Assembly: GCA_963971305.1 (NCBI GenBank)
Contig: OZ020314.1
Location: 1,302,001 to 1,366,000, forward strand
Direction of reading: 5' to 3'
Length of the DNA: 64,000 nucleotides
DNA from: Arcuatula senhousia
Taxonomy: Eukaryota; Mollusca; Bivalvia; Mytilida; Mytilidae
The notes under the pieces: generated by a model
The model's input: the letters and a program-made list of their open reading frames with translations, nothing else
Told to the model about the DNA's origin: nothing
Database searches by the model: none
Shown: positions 33,901 to 43,399 of the stretch, piece by piece
Layout of the letters: every line of letters begins with the position of its first letter
How positions within the stretch are numbered: the stretch's first letter is position 1
Program-made: the position numbers and the translations under genes

Positions 33901-36830
33901 GTCGAAATATTACTGCAATTTCATCACACTTTTCATAAATGAAATGCAAAATATAAGCAGATATTAACGTAAGTGTTTGCACAATAAAGTTAGTTCTAGT
34001 TATGTGATTGCTATTAACTTTACATGAAACCCATGGCATAGTTGTGATGCAGTTAACAATTAGATAGTATTATGTCTTCCCCACTTTAGTGGGGAGACAT
34101 ATTGTTTTTGTCGTGTTCGTCCGTCTGTCCATCACAAAGTTTGTCAGCGCAACTCCTCTGAAACTAAATGAACCGAACTCAATGAAACTTGGTATATAGG
34201 AAGTACACCATATGTAGTTGTGCATGTTACCAGGAAAATTTTGTTCCTTAATTTTTTGTGGGAGTTATGGCCCTTTGAACTTAGAAAATTGCTGAAAATC
34301 CTCATTTATCATCTTGTCAGCGCAACTTCTTTGAAACTACTGCACCGAATTCAATGAAACTTGGTGACCAGGAAATTTTGATCATCAATTTTTTTGTTGG
34401 AGTAATGGCCCTTTGAACTTAAAACTTTTTGCAGAAATGGGTGGAGACATCCTTTTTGTAGGCAAAAACAAACTTTAATTTTGCATTGTTTTTATTATTT
34501 TTTCAGATGGTCAGATTACTCAGCTAGATACATGGGGAGTAGAAAATTTGGTGTTCTATAGTGAAACAGGAGCTGTAAAAGATGCTACAGATCAAGTTAA
34601 CCAACATCAGATTGTGACAATAATAGGAGGTCCTGGAGCTGGGAAGACAAGCATCGCAAGACATATAGCACTGGAATACCAGAAACAGAAATTTGAAGTT
34701 GTACCTATTTGTCATCTAGAGGACATTATACAGTTTGGTGACAAGTCTGTGTCTCAGGTTTTTGTACTTGATGATGTGTTAGGTGTTTTTTCTTTTGATG
34801 TTTCATTATATAACAAATTCAATAACATTAAAACCAGTATTTTGTCAGCAATAGGTAAACAATCAAGACTTATTTGTACCTGCAGAACTTTAGTGTATAA
34901 TCAGGCTAACAAGGTTGGCAGTTTTGTACTAGAAAATGTTATTGATGTTGAGAGTAAGTCAAATCAGTTAACTGTATTAGACAAGATAAATATATTCAAA
35001 AACCACTGTACAAACAAAAATGTTAAGGAACAATTTGATAATCTATCATTTGAAAATTGTAATTTTATGTTTCCCTTGTTATGTAGAATTTTTGTAGCAT
35101 CAGATAAACATTTTAAGAATCCCAAAGCTTTTTTTGATCACCCAGTGGATTGTGTTAAAGATGAACTCGACAAAATGGCGGAAATGAAAAGAACACAGTA
35201 TGCAGTTTTGGTCCTGTGTATGATGAACTCCAAGAAGATATCATGCATGAACAAACCTTTGACATCCATCAACAAGGATTTAATAAATGACATCTTTGAC
35301 TCATGCAGTGATTGTGCAAACCCAACCAACAGTCAGATAAACCAAGCACTACAACATTTATCTGGAACATACCTCACTAAATCTTGTGACCACTACACAT
35401 TTATCCATGACTCCATATATGAAATTGTTGCCTTCCATTTTGGAAAACAGCATGTAGAACTCATGATAGAATACATGCCCAGTACATTTGTTCGGAATAA
35501 ACTAGTTATATCAGGAACAGAATCAGTTGATCAACTCAGTATTGAAGTCATAGAAGACATGTATCCAATTTTAGCTGACCGACTGTTGAAAGATATAAAA
35601 GATGGAAAGCTGTATGATGTATTTACCAATCCTACTCTGTCACATAGACAACTTATTGATGTCTTCATGGATGTTCTAAAGAACACGTTGTCATATCAAC
35701 AATTTAAAGGAATGTTCCTTACAGTAATGGAAGGTGATTTAGACCACATAACACAACAGAGTAAACAGATGGCAGTAAACAAGGAAGAGGGTACTCGTAA
35801 TTATGGTGAACAAGAACGTCAGAGGCTGTTGTTAGGGCAATACATAAACTATTTTATTATTATTAAAAATGATGATGATGATCATGATTTTGCTGATGAT
35901 GATTCCATACGTATCATCAGCTTCATCATATACTACGGCCACAGTCATCTTTTACAGAGTATCATAGATTATGTCCTCAGTGAACATGATACATTGACAT
36001 CTGTTATTGGATCAGACCTATTAGAACAATCACGGTTACTAACTTTGGCAGTCTACAGTGGTAATGTAAATGTTTTACAGGTTTTATTGAAGTATACAAA
36101 AAGTAATGCTGTAAATGTATCAGCAGTGGGTGATGGTATGGATCCTAACTTTAATTATCATAGACAGCATACACCACTAACAGCAGCGTGTTATGTTGGT
36201 AGCATGTCTGCTGTTAAGATTCTTTTAGAGATGAATGGAATAGTTAACCCTGAAAATAAACCTTATTACACACCATTGACTGCAGCATCAGAGGGAGGAC
36301 ACCTTGATATTGTAATACACCTGGTTAACCATGGTGGGGATGTGAACCTCTGTAATATACTTAATGAATCACCTCTGTACACTGCAGCAGGGGAAGGACA
36401 CCTTGATATTGTGTCTTTCTTGGTTAACCATGGTGGGGATGTGAACCTCTGTACTGAGGATAATGTATCACCTCTGTGTGCAGCAGCCAGGGGTAGACAC
36501 CTTGATATTGTTTCTTTCTTGGTTAACCATGGTGGGGATGTGAACCTCTGTACTAAGTATAATGAATCACCTCTGTGTGCTGCAGCCAGGGGAGGACACC
36601 TTCATATTGTTTCTTGCCTGGTTAACCATGGTGGGGATGTGAACCTCTGCACTAAGGCTAATAGATCACCTCTGTGGGCAGCATCATGGAGAGGACATTA
36701 TGATGTTGTTAGATTCCTGCTTGAGAATGGAGCAAAAGTAAATCACGGGAACTCTCCAATTGATGTAGCAAGACGTTTAAGACTTGAAGACATTGTAGAA
36801 CTTTTACAAAATTACCAATCTGTCAATTGA
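24653..36830 (+). CDS. Ig - DZIP3-like HEPN - STAND NTPase - ankyrin gene (spliced)
   Basis: Proposed join: 24653-24943, 26092-26301, 27957-28195 (or a later donor in the repeat array), 32550-32745 and 34507-36830. Every exon is bounded by AG and GT, except the array donor, which is GC. All introns are phase 1 except the one after the array, which is phase 0. The join is open to a single stop. Adding 11974-12049 gives 1112 codons. Order of domains: Ig-like, HEPN of the type found in DZIP3-related molluscan proteins, helical linker, P-loop STAND NTPase, winged-helix-like region, ankyrin repeats. STAND NTPases with ankyrin repeats act as ligand-sensing switches in innate immunity and cell death. 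HEPN domains with R-x4-6-H are often RNases. A sensor-effector protein is therefore inferred, not shown. No transmembrane segment is visible after the Ig exon, so the side of the membrane on which the Ig sits is unclear. The gene may start upstream of the listed exons. Confidence 0.8.
25050..25460 (-). mobile_element. Retroelement 3' part (RT C-terminal remnant and UTR) in intron
   Basis: Shares GTCAAAGGTCTGAAAGGGCA, AACTCAAGTCGTAACGAGAG, CTCCGGAAGAGTAAGCAGTT and CAAATCTGGTAAAGGAAGAC with 32865-33240, where the RT C-terminus is still legible. Confidence 0.75.
25640..25775. repeat. Two-copy direct repeat, 67-bp spacing
   Basis: AATTGAAACAAAT(T/A)AACAAT and TTTAACATGTTA(T/A)AAAGATA at 25655 and again at 25722. 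Confidence 0.8.
26092..26301 (+). CDS. DZIP3-like HEPN domain, first exon
   Basis: Seventy codons, phase 1 at both ends, acceptor TTTTATTTTAG and donor CCAG|GTAAAT. The peptide begins DTTSAILSEETNFLRIYLLC, then has IGTDSVRHYFDNHVPPGSL and ends CNKDQLNLLFPG. The pattern (N-[FY]-L-R, then a conserved hydrophobic helix, G-T-x-x-[VL]-R-x-x-F-D, P-x-x-L, and a final Q-x-x-L-L-[FY]-P) matches what I know of the DZIP3-like HEPN domain that is widespread in molluscan predicted proteins. The domain continues in the next exon. Confidence 0.8.
26541..26960 (+). mobile_element. Partial GCTCACCTGG-family element in intron
   Basis: Has the TCGTCTGTTCACAATTTTTC, CTGAACAGAATTTAATTAAA and CAGATGACCCCCTATAGGGG segments; more diverged than copies 2 and 3. 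Confidence 0.75.
26961..27480. other. Intron sequence, no gene seen
   Basis: One short minus ORF (27133-27321) without support. Confidence 0.4.
27481..27860 (+). mobile_element. Fragmented tandem-core element just before the HEPN exon 2
   Basis: A core-unit piece (GTCAGATGTCCCCTTATAGG) is followed by a 5'-like piece (CCATCACTTGGCGTCCGTTG, AACAATTTTTCAAAAACC). Confidence 0.7.
27957..28195 (+). CDS. DZIP3-like HEPN domain, second exon, with R-x4-H motif (shortest form)
   Basis: Begins after TATTGTAG in phase 1. Peptide landmarks: FDFSLLYKLIRNTLPVPAP, then GWGKEPLTSDVSETDDVERV, then RKFRNFLAHSEQ. RNFLAH (Arg codon 28118-28120, His codon 28133-28135) fits the R-x4-6-H motif of HEPN RNases. The exon then gives LTDSDYQMKWTELSQ and reaches the first donor-like site, CAG|GCAAGT at 28196. 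Splicing here joins in phase 0 to AIQRLSGG of exon 32550, restoring the continuous WTELSQ-AIQRLSGG expected for this HEPN family. Reading on instead, the ORF stays open through the 60-bp repeats to 29500. Which end is used cannot be decided from DNA alone. Confidence 0.8.
27998..29500 (+). CDS. Read-through form of the HEPN exon: 20-residue repeat ORF
   Basis: If none of the internal donors is used, the HEPN exon frame stays open from the exon start through about 22 repeat units and ends at 29500 in QID-stop, caused by the 5-nt deletion. The repeat peptide is acidic to neutral with a conserved W (MKWTELSQ) in each unit. The same frame reopens at 29481-30644, 30687-30935 and 30987-31388 in successive shifted blocks, which are most likely not translated. 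Codon-level changes between units are a mix of silent and replacement changes (for example LSQAS versus LCQEC), so I cannot claim selection on the protein. This is an alternative to the short exon 27957-28195, not an additional gene. Confidence 0.4.
   Translation: MLYKLIRNTLPVPAPAQGWGKEPLTSDVSETDDVERVRKFRNFLAHSEQCLLTDSDYQMKWTELSQASSFIITDSDFQMKWTELSQASSFITTDSDYQMKWTELSQASSFKITESDYQIKWTELSQASNFIITESDYQIQWTELSQASSFIITDSDNRMKWTEFSQECSFIITDSDYQMKWTELSQASSFITTNSDYQMKWTELCQECSFIITDSDYQMKWTELSQASSLIITDSDYQMKWTELCQECSFIITDCDYQMKWTELCQECSFIITDSDYQMKWTELSQASSLIITDSDYQMKWTELCQECRFIITDSDNKIKWTELSQASSFIITDSDYQMKWTELCQECSFIITDSDYQIQWTELSQASSFIITDSEYQMKRTELSQASSFITTNSDFQMKRTELSQASSFITTDSDYQIKWTELSQASSFITTDSDYQIKWTELSQASSFITTDSDYQMKWTELSQASSFITTDSDYQMKWTELCQECSFIITESDYQID
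28148..31330 (+). repeat. 60-bp tandem array that spans the exon/intron junction of the HEPN exon (about 53 copies)
   Basis: Each unit has 42 nt derived from the exon end (ACTGATAGTGATTACC through TTAAGTCAG) and 18 nt derived from the intron start ([GC/GT]AAGTAGCTTTATAATA). Translated, it is a 20-residue repeat, DSDYQMKWTELSQASSFIIT. Junctions fall every 60 bp from 28196 to 29456 (22 copies) and from 29511 to 31311 (31 copies). The step between the two sets is 55 bp, because the copy near 29490 lost a net 5 nt, causing a frameshift and the stop near 29500. Further stops occur near 30643 (TAA), 30672 (TAA) and 30934 (TGA). Most copies read CAG|GCAAGT. Others are CAG|GAGTGT (no donor), CAA or CAG followed by GAAAGT, or ACAAGT. 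Two read CAG|GTAAGT (30351 and 31251). All units in the first part share one reading frame. Confidence 0.95.
31389..32540. other. Remainder of the intron after the array
   Basis: AT-rich, no repeat units of the 60-bp family and no exon seen until the acceptor at 32549. Confidence 0.5.
32550..32745 (+). CDS. Linker exon: end of HEPN and helical region
   Basis: Acceptor AATACAG, donor AGAG|GTAAGA, phase 0 in and phase 1 out, 196 bp. The peptide starts AIQRLSGGSLTTEINDLENK, continues with a charged helix (MVDDILQFRKELKDQKGRIE) and ends ARPVPQHIPKHIRG. The start completes the HEPN domain; the rest has heptad-like spacing and may form a short coiled coil between HEPN and NTPase. The phase-0 acceptor fits every donor in the 60-bp array up to 29456. 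Confidence 0.8.
32746..32820 (+). repeat. 67-bp partial duplication of the linker exon end and its donor
   Basis: Sequence 32761-32817 repeats 32694-32750 at an offset of 67 bp, including the exon end (CCAGTACCACAA) and donor. The first donor is GTAAG at 32746; the copy has GCAAG at 32813. Because 67 is not a multiple of three and a TGA follows in frame, use of the second donor would truncate the protein, so the copy looks like decaying intron sequence. Confidence 0.85.
32865..33240 (-). pseudogene. Reverse transcriptase C-terminal fragment with 3' UTR
   Basis: Minus strand reads KKFYGRHHILVDKYGISISQ and then the UTR segment with CTTACTCTTCAGGAGCACC. The peptide is the C-terminal end of the YIDD-type RT found at 42841-45243; a different subfamily. 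It lies in the intron between the linker and NTPase exons. Confidence 0.8.
33530..33575. repeat. 11-bp repeat GTACCAAAGGT, four copies
   Basis: GTACCAAAG(G/C)T repeated four times in tandem inside the intron. Confidence 0.85.
33705..34062 (+). mobile_element. Fragment of a GCCCC..TTCGAAG hairpin repeat family
   Basis: Begins TATGCCCCTGCTTCGAAGAA and has CTGTGTGTGTCTGTAG; then AT-rich sequence with CTAGTTATGTGATTGCTATT. Weakly supported as a third family. Confidence 0.5.
34063..34490 (+). mobile_element. CTTCCCCACTTTAGTGGGGAG repeat element, before the NTPase exon
   Basis: Starts with a hairpin (CTCCCCAC type stem around TTTA, 34077-34099) followed by TCGTGTTCGTCCGTCTGTCC and two ~170-bp units with CTTGTCAGCGCAAC and CAATGAAACTTGGT. 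Ends with GGTGGAGACATCC. Confidence 0.75.
34507..36830 (+). CDS. STAND-type P-loop NTPase with C-terminal ankyrin repeats, last exon
   Basis: One 2324-bp exon after TTTTTTCAG. It begins DGQITQLDTWGVENLVFYSE. Walker A is GGPGAGKTS (Lys codon near 34644); Walker B is VFVLDDVLG (near 34770); RLICTCRT near 34865 fits a sensor-1 Arg motif. The order and the lead-in resemble the novel STAND NTPase class common in molluscs. A winged-helix-like stretch with FIHDSIYEIVAFHFG (about 35400) is followed by ADRLLKDIKDGKLYDVFTNP and a helical region. Ankyrin repeats run from about 36040 to 36820; four near the end share LVNHGGDVNLC. The stop is TGA at 36828. The frame is intact throughout, so the gene looks functional. 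STAND ATPases oligomerise on ligand binding; the ligand here is unknown. Confidence 0.9.
36288..36700 (+). repeat. 99-bp ankyrin-coding repeats, nearly identical
   Basis: Four consecutive 33-residue ankyrin units share GGHLDIVSFLVNHGGDVNLC with few changes, and the DNA is nearly identical, including the segment GGTTAACCATGGTGGGGATG. Upstream ankyrin units (36040-36280) are much more divergent. This points to recent duplication or gene conversion of the ligand-binding face. Confidence 0.9.
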
Positions 36831-37500
36831 ATAATCATAGCATAACAATATTTTAGACTGAATATACAATTTATATCATGATGTTAAGTTGTTTATTGCA
36901 AAAATGACAGGATAAAACCTGTGTAAGGTATTGGAACATGAAGTTTTTCACAAACCTTTAATACTTTCATGTTACAATCCTTTAATACTTTCATGTTTCA
37001 TTTACATGATGTAAAGAAACTACACACCAAATCAAACATAGATTTATTGTCACATGTTTATCATTCAGCATAAACTGAAATTATTGGTCACATTTATTTG
37101 AATTATTTATATTTTATGATTATATGAATGGTGTTAATCAATGACAGACACTTATACACTTTTCTATATTTTTCAAATACATATTTTGTACTTTAAGGAA
37201 AAAGTTATTGTTATTCATATGGTGAACATATATCAAACACTAAGTTCTGCCTTAAAATTGTGATTATTCTAACAATGTCAAGAATGTATGCATAAAGTTA
37301 TAGTAATTGTATACATATGATATACACATATCACACTTACTTGTAGCTATATTTTGTTACCTATTGTGACCTGTGATAGTCTTTGTACTGTATTTATTGT
37401 AACAATATACTCATGGAAAAAGGAAACTGTACGCTTATGGAAAATTGATTGTACCCACATTTCTATAAATCAGAAAATCTTTAAAAATACAACAATTGAG
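36831..37500. other. 3' flank of the STAND gene
   Basis: AT-rich; probably includes the 3' UTR. No AATAAA was found close to the stop, so the transcript end is not placed. CTTTAATACTTTCATGTT is repeated at 36956 and 36979. Confidence 0.45.
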
Positions 37501-38110
37501 TTAAATATTTTTATTGAATGTCAAGTGGATGATGCAGATCATTTTTGGGTTGAAATCTGTAACTTTTCAATTTTCAGTTCCTGATATTTTTTCTACATCA
37601 AAAATGAAACAGCACCCAAAATTTAAGCTGTTTAATTTAAACCACTTAAAGGAAAAACGATTTTGGTGAAAACCAGATGAGAAAACTTAATTGATGTTGA
37701 TTTTATAGTGTGATTTTGTGGTTTCAAGATTGACACTACCTATTTTCAAGATATTCTGTAAAAGACTTAATTATAGCAATGTTCGTGTATGCATGTTTTT
37801 TGATAAGTTTTATTAAAAATGACTTTATTGTAACAATACATATGTACATAAAAACCAAGGTTTTGAAGCAAGGACTTTATTGTAACAATACATTTGTACA
37901 TAATCACCAAGGTTTTGAAGTAAGGACTTTATTGTAACAACACATATGTACATAATAACCAAGGTTTTGAAGTAAGGACTTTATTGTAAGAATATATATG
38001 TACATAATCACTAAGGCTTTGAAGTTAGGAGTTTATTGTAACAATACATATGTACATAATAACCTATGTTCTGAAGAATCAGCTTTTATAATGAATACCA
38101 ATGATGGAGA
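37500..38110. repeat. First copy of a duplicated block, with 52-bp array
   Basis: 37510-37810 matches 38330-38625 (TGTCAAGTGGATGATGCAGA, CATTTTTGGGTTGAAATCTG, AAATTTAAGCTGTTT), and each copy runs into 52-bp repeats. Here about five units (37815-38075). Confidence 0.85.
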
Positions 38111-38325
38111 ATTCTAATGTATAAAGAAGTGTTTTTGGAATTAAATATTTGAGTTCGTTATATTCCTTTATGCCAATTATGATAGTTTGAATAGCTGGAA
38201 ATATTCTTAAACAAATTGTGTTTTGATCCAATACATTCATCATTTTTATTATTTGCTCACCTGGCCAAAGGCCATGTGAGCTTAAGCCATCACTATGCGT
38301 CAGTCGTCATCGTCCCTCCAATCGA

Positions 38326-40065
38326 GTTTATTGAATGTCAAGTGGATGATGCAGATCATTTTTGGGTTGAAATCTGAAACTTTTCAATTTTCAGTTTCCG
38401 ATATTTTTTCTACACCAAAAATGAAAAAGCACCCAAAATTTAAGCTGTTTTAATTTCAACCACTTTTAATCAGATGATTAAACTTAATTGATATTGATTT
38501 TATAGTGTGATTTTGTGATTTCAAGATTGACACTACCTAATTTCAAGATATTCTGTATCATAGCACTGTTCATGTACACATGTTTTTTTGATAAACTTTA
38601 ATTAAGGACTTGATTGTAACAATACATATGTACATAATAACCAATGTTTTGAAGTAAGGACTTTATTGTAACAATACATATGTACATAATCACAAAGGTT
38701 TTGAAGTAAGGACTTTATTGTAACAATACATATGTACACAATAACCAATGTTTTGAAGTAAGGACTTTATTGTAACAATACATATGTACATTATATCCAA
38801 GGTTTGAAGTAAAGACTTAATTATTACAATACATATGTACATAATAACCAAGGTTTTGAAGTGAAAATGATTTGTAACAATACATATGTACATAATCACA
38901 AAGGTTTGAAGTAAAGACTTTATTGTTACAATACATATGTACATAATCACCAAGGTTTTGAAGTGAGACGTTTATTATAGCATACATATGTACATAATAA
39001 CCAAGGTTTAGAAGTAAGGACTTTATTGTAACAACACATATGTACAGAATCACCATGGTTTTGAAGTAAGGAATTTATTGTAACAATACATTTGTATTTA
39101 ATCACCAAGGTTTTGAAGTAAGGACTTTATTGTTACAACACATATGTACATAATCACCAAGGTTTTGAAATGAGAACTTTATTATAGTATACATATGTAC
39201 ATACTAACCAAGGTTTTTAAATAAAGAATATATTGTAACAATACATATGTACACAATAACCAAGGTTTTGGAGTAAGGAGTTTATTGTAACAATAAATAT
39301 GTACATTATAAACAAGGTTTGGAAGTAAGAAGTTTTTTGCAACAATACATATGTACATAATAACCAAGGTTTTGAAGTAAGGAGTTTTTTGTAACAATAC
39401 ATATGTACACAATACTCAAGGTTTTGAAGTAAGGACTTTATTGTAATGATACATATGTGCATAATAACCATGGTTTTGAAGTAAGGACATTATTGTAACA
39501 ATACATATTTACGTAATAACCAAGGTTTTGAAGTAAGGAATTTATTGTAACAATACATATGTACATAATAACCAAGGTTTTAAAGTAAGGACTTTATTGT
39601 AACAATACATATGTACATAATAACCAAGGTTTTGAAGTAAGGACTTTATTGTAACAATTCATATGTATATAATAACCAAGGTTTTGAAGTAAGGACTTTA
39701 TTGTTACAATTCATATGTACATAATAACCAAGGTTTTGAAGTAAGAAGGTTTTGTAACATTACATATGTACATAATCACCAAGGTTTTGAAGTAAGGACT
39801 TTATCGTAACAATACATATATACATATTAACCAATTGCAAGGTTTTGTAGTTATGACTTTATTGTAACAATACATATACTAGTATACATTACAAGTAAAG
39901 TTTTGAAGTAAGGACTTTATTGTAACAATACATATGTACATAATAACCAAGGTTTTGAAGTAAGGACTTTATTGTTACAATAAATATGTACATAATAATC
40001 AATGTTTTGAAGTAAGGACTTTATTGTAACAATACATATGTACATAATGACCAAGGTTTTAAAGT
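38326..40065. repeat. Second copy of the block, with about 27 units of a 52-bp satellite
   Basis: Unit: AAGGTTTTGAAGTAAGGACT, TTATTGTAACAATACATATG, TACATAATAACC. ACATATGT in it is palindromic. Spacing is 52 bp in most of the array (for example 39601 to 39653), with some shortened units. Minus-strand ORFs (MYICIVTIKSLLQ) are by-products. Confidence 0.9.
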
Positions 40066-40143
40066 TTTAATGTATGAAAAAAGATTGGGGAAATAAATGT
40101 TTGAATTTGTTATATTCCAATAAGACCATTTTGGATGGTTTTT

Positions 40144-40189
40144 GTCTCGCCTGCGAAGCAGAGCGGGACATAGGTGTTACTTTACCGGC

Positions 40190-40220
<31 letters not shown>

Positions 40221-41070
40221 GCGGCGACGGCGGCGTTAACTTTTTGGAAAAGTTTTATGAGCACCTTCATATCTCAACAACTATAGGTCCTGGGTTGATG
40301 AAACTTGGTATGCATATGCCCCAGTAGTAGCTTAGCACAGTTGCTGCATCCCCATCTTTTGACCTTGACCTTGATTTTCCGGTTGAGTGACTTTGACAAT
40401 TTTCAATACATATAATAGCAATGAAAAAGTTTTGCGAGCACCTCCATATCTCAAGAACTATAGGTCCTGGGTTGATGAAACTTGGTATGCATATGCCCAA
40501 GTAGAAGCTTAGCACAGTTGCATCCCCATCTTTTGACCTTGACCTTGATTTTCCGGTTGAGTGACTTTGACAATTTTCAATACATATAATAGCAATGGAA
40601 AAGTTTTGCGAGCACCTCTATATCTCAAGAACTATAGGTCCTAGGTTGATGAAACTTGGTATGCATATGCCCCAGTAGTAGCTTACCACAGTTGCATCCC
40701 CATCTTTTGACCTTGACCTTGATTTTGCGGTTGAGTGACTTTGACAATTTTCAATACATATAATAGCAATGGAAAAGTTTTGCGAGCACCTCCATATCTC
40801 GAGAACTATAGGTCCTAGGTTGATGAAACTTGGTATCCATATGCCCCAGTAGTAGCTTAGCACAGTTGCATCCCCATCTTTTGACCTTGACCTTGATTTT
40901 CAGGTTGAGTGACTTTGATTATTTTTATTGCATATATTTGCAATGTTTAAGTTCTATAAACATCTTTTGATCTCAGAAACTGAAATTCCATGTAAATTCA
41001 AAATATAGTGGAAGTAAGAAAGAATAATTGTTTCTGATGGTGCCGGCAGGCGAGACATACTTTAGTGTTA
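40144..41070 (+). mobile_element. GTCTCGCCTGC tandem-core element with CGG tract
   Basis: 5' hairpin GTCTCGCCTGCGAAGC, then CGG repeats (40185-40236), then four near-identical ~175-bp units (GAGCACCTCCATATCTC, ATGAAACTTGGTATGCATAT). Ends GCCGGCAGGCGAGACATACT. Confidence 0.9.
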
Positions 41071-42050
41071 GTGTAAAATAGCTGTTTGTAAACTTCTTTG
41101 TGGTATTTGTTTAAACATAAGATATTCCACAAAGTTAAATTAACACGTTTTGGTATTTTCAAAATTGTTACTTGAAAGCATCATTTAATCAGATCATTAA
41201 ATGAACTTATTCTTAAACAAAGAATAATTCATATTGTGTTTTAGATCATATACATTCCTCTTGTATCTTTTTCTATATTTATAGTATATGTTGAGTCTGA
41301 CAATGTAGTTATTCTTTTATAGTTTCTTGTTAAAATTGGTGTTATTTGATTTTGATTCAAAACCTGTATTTTAAAACATATTTTTGGTAGTATATTATTG
41401 TTATTCTCAGAGCAAACAATGATTATAAAGTATCCATTGCTTAGTGCTAAAATGAATTGTTTATTATTTACTTGTTCAGATTGATTAATCAAAGATGTAA
41501 TCCATAATTTTATAAGATGTTTGAATTATTTCTTAAAATCAGTAAGTCCAGCCGTTTCATTATTCACATTAAATGTTTGCACTGGCTTTGTTGAATTGTA
41601 GTTTGTACCTATTATTTATATTTCGCTTAATAAAATTTTATTTAGATTTTATTGTCTAATTTTGCCTTATAAACTTTTAGATCACCTGGCTATTGCCATC
41701 ACTTTGTTTCCCTTTTCAAACATCCTCTTGTGTGAATCTACTGTCAAAATACATTGAAGTATATAAAATAAATGTTTGGGACTGGGCCGATATAAAGATT
41801 TACAAAAAAAAATTACCGTCAACTTTCCTTATAAGTGAGACTGATATGAAACTTTGTTCAGTGAAAAACTGTACGTCCTAAGCGACTTTCAGACTTGTAG
41901 GACACATAGACACATTACTTCTTTATTTTACAATTAACTATAAAACCTTGAGAAAAGAAGCATTGGGGGTTAAATTGATCAGCAACACTTTGATAAAGAT
42001 TTGACAAACTATGAAAGATTGTCTTCTTTGTATTTTCCCTAAATTTGACA
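41071..42050. other. Mostly unannotatable; repeat traces
   Basis: 41680-41900 has a piece resembling the 6905-7280 repeat (TATGAAACTTTG, TGTACGTCCTAAGCGACTTT). No gene seen. Confidence 0.4.
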
Positions 42051-42051
42051 C

Positions 42052-42555
42052 TTTTTAGATCAACTGGTCAAATCCCATGTGAGATCTACCATCTGTACAT
42101 TAGTCTTCATTAGTTGTCTAAACAATTTTTAAAACCTTCTTTGAAATCACTGAACCGATTTACCTGAAATTTAATGATAAACAACAAACTATCTTCATTT
42201 TAAAGCAGATTCGATGAAAATATTACAACTTTCACTAAAAATAGAACATAGAGTAAAATGACTTATAATGGCTTATAACTCAGCAATTTGAATTGAGAAA
42301 AAAAACCACAAACTTGTAGCTCACCCAAAGTTTCATGTGATCTATTGCCATAACTTGGCAACTCTCGTCGTTGTTAACATGTTATAAAAATTCATGAAAC
42401 TACTAAAGGGATTGCTTTGAAACTTGTACACGTCATCATTAGGATTACAAAAATTGGTGACAGCCTACCGAAAAAACATGGCCACCATTTCTAAAAGTAA
42501 AACAGGTGGCCAGGCCCCAGTTTTTGGCTTATTGATCCAAATTATAATAGATAGA
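42052..42555 (+). mobile_element. Degraded GCTCACCTGG-family element, left part
   Basis: Two starts (TTTTAGATCAACTGG at 42055; TAGCTCACCCAAAG at 42317) and the CTGTTTTTGGCTT-like segment. It appears cut by the retroelement at 42556-45514 and continued at 45515-45725. Confidence 0.6.
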
Positions 42556-42840
42556 GAATGAAGGTAATAACAAAACTACCGAACTTGAATGATCAATCTC
42601 ATAGTCCAGAGAAAATGACAAAAACGAATCAGTCATACCGGAGAACTGGTGGATCGCAATGGTCCTGACTTGGTACAGGCATTTCAAACGAAATGGTGGG
42701 TTAAACCAGGTTTTATGGCGCCAAACCTCCCTCTTCCATTGCGATCTTAGGACCCGGCAACGACCATAAAACACAACATAGTTGTGTGACACAATAAGGA
42801 TATTGAGGTGATCATCTCAGTACAGCAGACCAGTAAAACA

Positions 42841-43390
42841 CTAATTAAAACAATTAACTATCATATCTTTTAACTCAATTTTGAACTTTTCTACTAGTGG
42901 CTGATAACGAAGAAAGAATTTTTTTAGTGATCGTATGAGACGTATTTTCTTATATCCCTGCATCAAAAGTCGGTCACGAAGAAACCGGTGTCTGATAAAA
43001 AAATCTGTGAAATGTGTGCAAGCTCTGGCATATCGAATAAGTTGAGAAATATAAACACCGTATGCAGGACAAGTAGGTATATTGCTCTGTAGATTAGGAA
43101 AATTAATAATTTGAAAATTAAAATCGTCTCGTTTATCGTAAATTTTTGTACTGAGATGACCACCTGGGTCAAATTCGAGGAGCAAATCCAAGAAAGACGT
43201 GAAGCAATTAGATTCGGTGGTCTCTTTAATCTCCAATTCCGGAGGATATATTGAAGGAATCCAACTACCAAATGAAGTGTTATTGACAGAAAGGACATCA
43301 TCAATATATCTGAATGTAAGATTAAAAACTTCACAAAAATCCGTACAAAGAAAGGTATATAGCTGGATTTTCATCATGTTGAACTACAGA
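42841..43390 (-). pseudogene. Reverse transcriptase C-terminal half, left inverted copy
   Basis: A 178-codon open stretch: FNLTFRYIDDVLSVNNTSFG includes the catalytic Y-x-D-D motif (RT motif C), followed by YPPELEIKETTE, DKRDDFNFQIINFPNLQSNI, YGVYISQLIRYARACTHFTD and a basic C-terminal region ending KDMIVNCFN. It lacks the RT N-terminal motifs and any visible endonuclease. Intact for its length but a 5'-truncated pseudogene. Its partner on the plus strand (44637-45243) has nearly the same peptide with added stops. Confidence 0.85.
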
Positions 43391-43399
43391 GCTGTCCGT

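Noticed and set aside
35138..35329. Minus ORF within the STAND exon
   Set aside because: Antisense to an intact, recognisable NTPase frame.
38690..39471. Minus-strand ORFs with repeated MYICIVTIKSLLQ
   Set aside because: They follow the 52-bp satellite in changing frames; no splice sites, start context or non-repeat part.
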